8,627 nucleotides of DNA from Flavobacteriales bacterium (GTDB taxonomy: Bacteria; Bacteroidota; Bacteroidia; Flavobacteriales_D; Crocinitomicaceae). The stretch's first letter is position 1; each line of letters begins with the position of its first letter. Positions 5,919-8,627 of this stretch are shown in pieces. The notes under the pieces were generated by a model that saw nothing but the letters and a program-made list of their open reading frames with translations, did no database searches and was not told where the DNA came from. Position numbers and translations under genes: made by a program. The stretch spans positions 1 to 8,627 of the forward strand of contig CANJQZ010000073.1 in NCBI GenBank assembly GCA_947476515.1, in the 5' to 3' direction.

Positions 5919-8603
5919 TTATCTCAATAAATTGACGGACCCCTCAATGCGCTGCCACGCACTAGGTTGATCACACCCCCTGTATTTCAAAATGTAGGTG
6001 TAATTTCCATCTTGAACTGGAAGTCCTCGATATTGACCATTCCATCCTATATCTTTATTATCAGTATAAAAAACTAATTCTCCCCAACGATTATATATTT
6101 GGAAGTCCCAATCTAGAATCTCAAAATCAGTTTTAGGAATAAACAAATCATTTTTACCATCATCATCAGGTATAAATGTATTTGGAATGTATAAGGTAAA
6201 TGGATTGACCAATACGGTCATGATAGACGAATCTTTGCATCCCCATTGATTGCTCACAATTTGTCTTGGATTGTCTGTCCCCGAAATCATATAATCGTGA
6301 GTGAAATTTGGAGAGGTTGTTGTAAAGCTATTGTGATCAAAAAAGTAGAAATAGGAGGTAGCTCCTTGCGATTGATCAGTGAAAACAACTGTGTTATCAC
6401 AAACATCTACCTCTGTAGGATTGACAGAAAACGCAGAGATAGGTGATGGGTGTACCGTTACCAGGTCCTGCTGAAGCATATATAAAGTATCAATGCATCC
6501 TTCTAATGTAATTAAAGTGAGTCCAACACTATAAGTTCCTACTTGTGTGTAGACATGATTAGGGCTGGGTGCCGATGAACTGGTTCCATCTCCAAAATCC
6601 CAAGAAAATAACACGCCTCCATCTGCTGAACTTTCATTAATAAAATGCGCTGTTGAAGGAACACATTGAAGGGTATTTAAATAAAGAAAATCAATACTTG
6701 GTTCGAAATACACATATACTTGATCTACAACTGAGTCCAGACAATTGTTGAATCCACCAAATAATGTTACTGGCTGAAACCCTGAATTGGAATAAGACAC
6801 AGCATATTGATCTATCAGAGTTGAGCTATTCGGATTGGCATTAGCACCAAAATCCCACCAATAATTCGCTATTGAAGGACCTGATACTGTTGCATCAAAG
6901 TCAAATAATCCCCCCGCAATACAAAGTGAATCCGTATGCGTAAAGCTTAGGACTAGAGGTTCAAATACATTGATTTGTTGGTAGGCAGTATCACTACAAT
7001 TAATTCCAGAGCTGGCCACCAAAGTTATCGTATAGTTGCCTGGGTTGGTATAGGAATAACTAGGATTTGCAAGAGTACTCACATCCGTATTTATTTGTGG
7101 TATCCCAAAATCCCATTGGTAAAAAACACTATTCGTTGATGAATTTCCGAAAGGAATGGTATAACCCAAACATTCATTGTTCGGCGGAATATCAATTTGT
7201 GCAGTTGGTAAATCAAAAATATAAACAGAATCAGTAAAACTGGTTTGACAGGATCCGTTGTCTCCATTAATAGTTACAGCATGAAACCCTGAACTTGAGT
7301 AGTTAATTACAGGCCCAGCAAGTCCCTGACTGGTAGCTTGTGATGCTGTATTGTCAAATACCCAGTCATAGGTTCCAATGGCAGGAGAACTTGATATTCC
7401 AACAAAATTAAAGGTGTTATTAATAATACAAATAGAGTCTTCAGCGGTCCATGAAACAGAAAAAGGATTGTTTACAATCACCGTCATATAAGCAGTATCT
7501 GTACAAGGCATTCCAGGGTTTACAATAAGTTGCGCTTGATAAGTTCCTGGGCCAGGGTAGGTGTAACTGGGTTGAAATTGTGAACTCACATCACTGCTTA
7601 TTCCATTCACTCCAAAGTCCCAAGCATAAGAGCTTCCTCCATAAGAATTATTCACAAAGGGCACATTAAGGCCTTGGCAATAAGATACGAATGTCGGAAG
7701 TTGTTCCTGTGTTGGTAAGATGGCTTGAAGGGTTATATTACAATCAAAGACACGAAATAAAAAATCTCTAACGGTGGAGCCTATTATTACGCCGTTTCTT
7801 ACTTCTTGAACTCTTATTCCAACAACAAAAAGACCAATTAAATTCGGATTTACAGTGAGTATTCCAGTATTGGGATCAATACTAATGGAGGAGCCAGGAC
7901 CCAATGGTGAAACGGCAGAATAACCGCCATTATATTGAACCAATGGGTAAGGAGGAGGAGGTGTTTGCGGAGGTAAAGGAGTTGCTGATGATGCTCCTGC
8001 ATTTGGTGTAATTAAGGAATAAATTAATTGATCTCCATCTGGATCCGTCGCAGAATGATTGAAAACAAAATGGTCATGACTGCAAAGTAATATTGGAGGA
8101 TAATTGGTAAATCTTGGACTGCTATTCTGATAGTCGGTTGGCCCAAATCCGGAGGATGTTCCTGGAATATGGGTAGATAAGGTTAATCCTGTATCGTCTG
8201 GATTGACCAGATTGGTAACATTGGGTCCTCTGCAACAGCGTTGATAAGAAACTGTATATCCAGTGGCGCATGGTGGCAGCGTAAGTACAACTGTATAGAC
8301 TGCGCGTTCTATACAAATATTGGTAGGTGGGGTAGCACAAGGATTGTTAAATAATATGGGCAAATGGACACTTCCTGGAAAGGGAACAGTAACATTTTGA
8401 TATAAATTATTTCCAGTATAAATACTTAATGCTAATGGGTTGTCATATGCTGCACCTGAAGAGTTGCAATCCCTATAAATAGTAATGAAAAATTTATATT
8501 GATTATTTCCTAGATAATTATAGTAAATATCTCCACCGACAATGTGCGAACAAAAGGCGAATGGCGAAATATAAAGCAAGAAGAGTAGAATAATTTTACG
8601 CAT
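5919..8603 (-). CDS. Secreted multi-PKD adhesin-like protein with type IX (CHU_C) sorting domain
   Basis: A large extracellular protein, probably exported by Sec and then the type IX secretion system. Starting at ATG 8601-8603 it has 894 residues. Residues 1-18 are a signal peptide (MRKIILLFLLYISPFAFC), followed by the widespread Bacteroidota opening SHIVGGDIYYNY. The N-terminal module (about 19-288) contains RDCNSSG, SYQRCCRGP, a cadherin-like ATDPDGDQLIYSL and a proline-rich loop (209-220, PLPPQTPPPPYP). Six PKD-like domains span about 295-800, with cores such as YAWDFG, YQWDFG, YWWDFG and FSWDFGDGT. The end (about 803-894) is CHU_C: IPNTFIPDDDGKNDLF, FQIYNRWGELVF, GWNG, GSVNLLR. A TTG codon at 8619-8621 could add six residues but lies inside the -7 box and would spoil the signal peptide. 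Likely roles are surface attachment or matrix; the ligand is unknown. No type IX machinery genes are adjacent. Confidence 0.95.
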   Translation of the reverse strand: MRKIILLFLLYISPFAFCSHIVGGDIYYNYLGNNQYKFFITIYRDCNSSGAAYDNPLALSIYTGNNLYQNVTVPFPGSVHLPILFNNPCATPPTNICIERAVYTVVLTLPPCATGYTVSYQRCCRGPNVTNLVNPDDTGLTLSTHIPGTSSGFGPTDYQNSSPRFTNYPPILLCSHDHFVFNHSATDPDGDQLIYSLITPNAGASSATPLPPQTPPPPYPLVQYNGGYSAVSPLGPGSSISIDPNTGILTVNPNLIGLFVVGIRVQEVRNGVIIGSTVRDFLFRVFDCNITLQAILPTQEQLPTFVSYCQGLNVPFVNNSYGGSSYAWDFGVNGISSDVSSQFQPSYTYPGPGTYQAQLIVNPGMPCTDTAYMTVIVNNPFSVSWTAEDSICIINNTFNFVGISSSPAIGTYDWVFDNTASQATSQGLAGPVINYSSSGFHAVTINGDNGSCQTSFTDSVYIFDLPTAQIDIPPNNECLGYTIPFGNSSTNSVFYQWDFGIPQINTDVSTLANPSYSYTNPGNYTITLVASSGINCSDTAYQQINVFEPLVLSFTHTDSLCIAGGLFDFDATVSGPSIANYWWDFGANANPNSSTLIDQYAVSYSNSGFQPVTLFGGFNNCLDSVVDQVYVYFEPSIDFLYLNTLQCVPSTAHFINESSADGGVLFSWDFGDGTSSSAPSPNHVYTQVGTYSVGLTLITLEGCIDTLYMLQQDLVTVHPSPISAFSVNPTEVDVCDNTVVFTDQSQGATSYFYFFDHNSFTTTSPNFTHDYMISGTDNPRQIVSNQWGCKDSSIMTVLVNPFTLYIPNTFIPDDDGKNDLFIPKTDFEILDWDFQIYNRWGELVFYTDNKDIGWNGQYRGLPVQDGNYTYILKYRGCDQPSAWQRIEGSVNLLR
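6204..7721 (-). repeat. Tandem A-B domain pairs in the PKD array
   Basis: Within the adhesin gene, residues 295-463 (7721-7215) and 464-632 (7214-6708) are two copies of a two-domain unit of 169 residues (507 nt). Landmarks keep exactly that offset: W328/W497, C309/C478, DTAY 369/538, DS.CI 389/558, W414/W583 and YS.SGF 435/604. A third, more diverged pair follows (633-800; 6707-6204): its first cysteine, C647, is again 169 after C478, but later landmarks drift by 2-10 residues. The similarity is at protein level; the DNA copies have diverged widely. Confidence 0.8.
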
Positions 8604-8618
8604 CCAATATCTTAGACG

Positions 8619-8626
8619 CAAAATTA
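8619..8626 (-). promoter_or_regulatory. -7 box for the adhesin gene
   Basis: On the minus strand these bases read TAATTTTG, a full TAnnTTTG match, ending 15 nt before the ATG at 8603. The expected TTTG element would fall outside the window. The position supports the ATG over the TTG codon, which overlaps the box itself. Confidence 0.6.
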
Positions 8627-8627
8627 C

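Noticed and set aside
5904..5926. Possible terminator hairpin TGAGA...TCTCA at the lptB/adhesin junction
   Set aside because: The stem is 5 bp with a 13-nt loop and no T-run, which is too weak to call.
7941..7980. GGAGG-rich stretch that could look like a ribosome binding site or simple repeat
   Set aside because: It encodes the proline-rich loop of the adhesin on the other strand and precedes no gene on the plus strand.
6246..8340. Short open frames at 6246-6446 (plus) and 8122-8340 (minus)
   Set aside because: Both lie within the adhesin gene in other frames, and their translations do not resemble any protein family.

Overview
The window is AT-rich, compact DNA from a member of the Bacteroidota, most likely a Flavobacteriales-type bacterium. 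The evidence is a type IX secretion (CHU_C, gliding-motility-type) C-terminal domain, a DUF5686 outer-membrane protein, Bacteroidota-type promoters (TTTG...TAnnTTTG), no obvious Shine-Dalgarno sequences, and the gene order tatC - DUF5686 - lptB. I cannot name genus or species. No mobile element, CRISPR array, rRNA or tRNA was seen.

Left part (1-1811): the 5' two fifths or so of pheS (phenylalanyl-tRNA synthetase alpha chain) runs leftward out of the window. Divergent from it, behind a good Bacteroidota promoter, lie two tandem paralogous lipoprotein genes, each encoding 122 residues with the lipid-bearing cysteine at position 20. A small leftward gene for an unrecognised 102-residue cytoplasmic protein meets the second lipoprotein gene stop codon to stop codon.

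Middle part (1922-5917): three rightward genes form a tight cluster. They encode TatC (Tat translocase core), an 819-residue outer-membrane beta-barrel protein with a carboxypeptidase-regulatory-like N-terminus (DUF5686), and LptB (ATPase of the LPS export machine). tatC and the DUF5686 gene overlap by 4 nt; lptB follows after 13 nt with a GTG start. The common theme is building the cell envelope. Promoter -7 boxes sit 4 nt before the annotated starts of both tatC and lptB, suggesting very short or absent leaders and an extra internal promoter for lptB.

Right part (5919-8603): a leftward gene for a large secreted adhesin-like protein ends 1 nt from the lptB stop. It has a signal peptide, a conserved N-terminal module, six PKD-like domains and a CHU_C sorting domain. 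The PKD-like domains form an alternating A-B-A-B-A-B array. The first two A-B pairs align in exact 169-residue register, and each domain carries one cysteine pair.

Most genes belong to familiar families. The least explained items are the lipoprotein pair, the 102-residue protein, the DUF5686 protein and the PKD-array architecture. I found no convincing new defence system, RNA element or mobile system.
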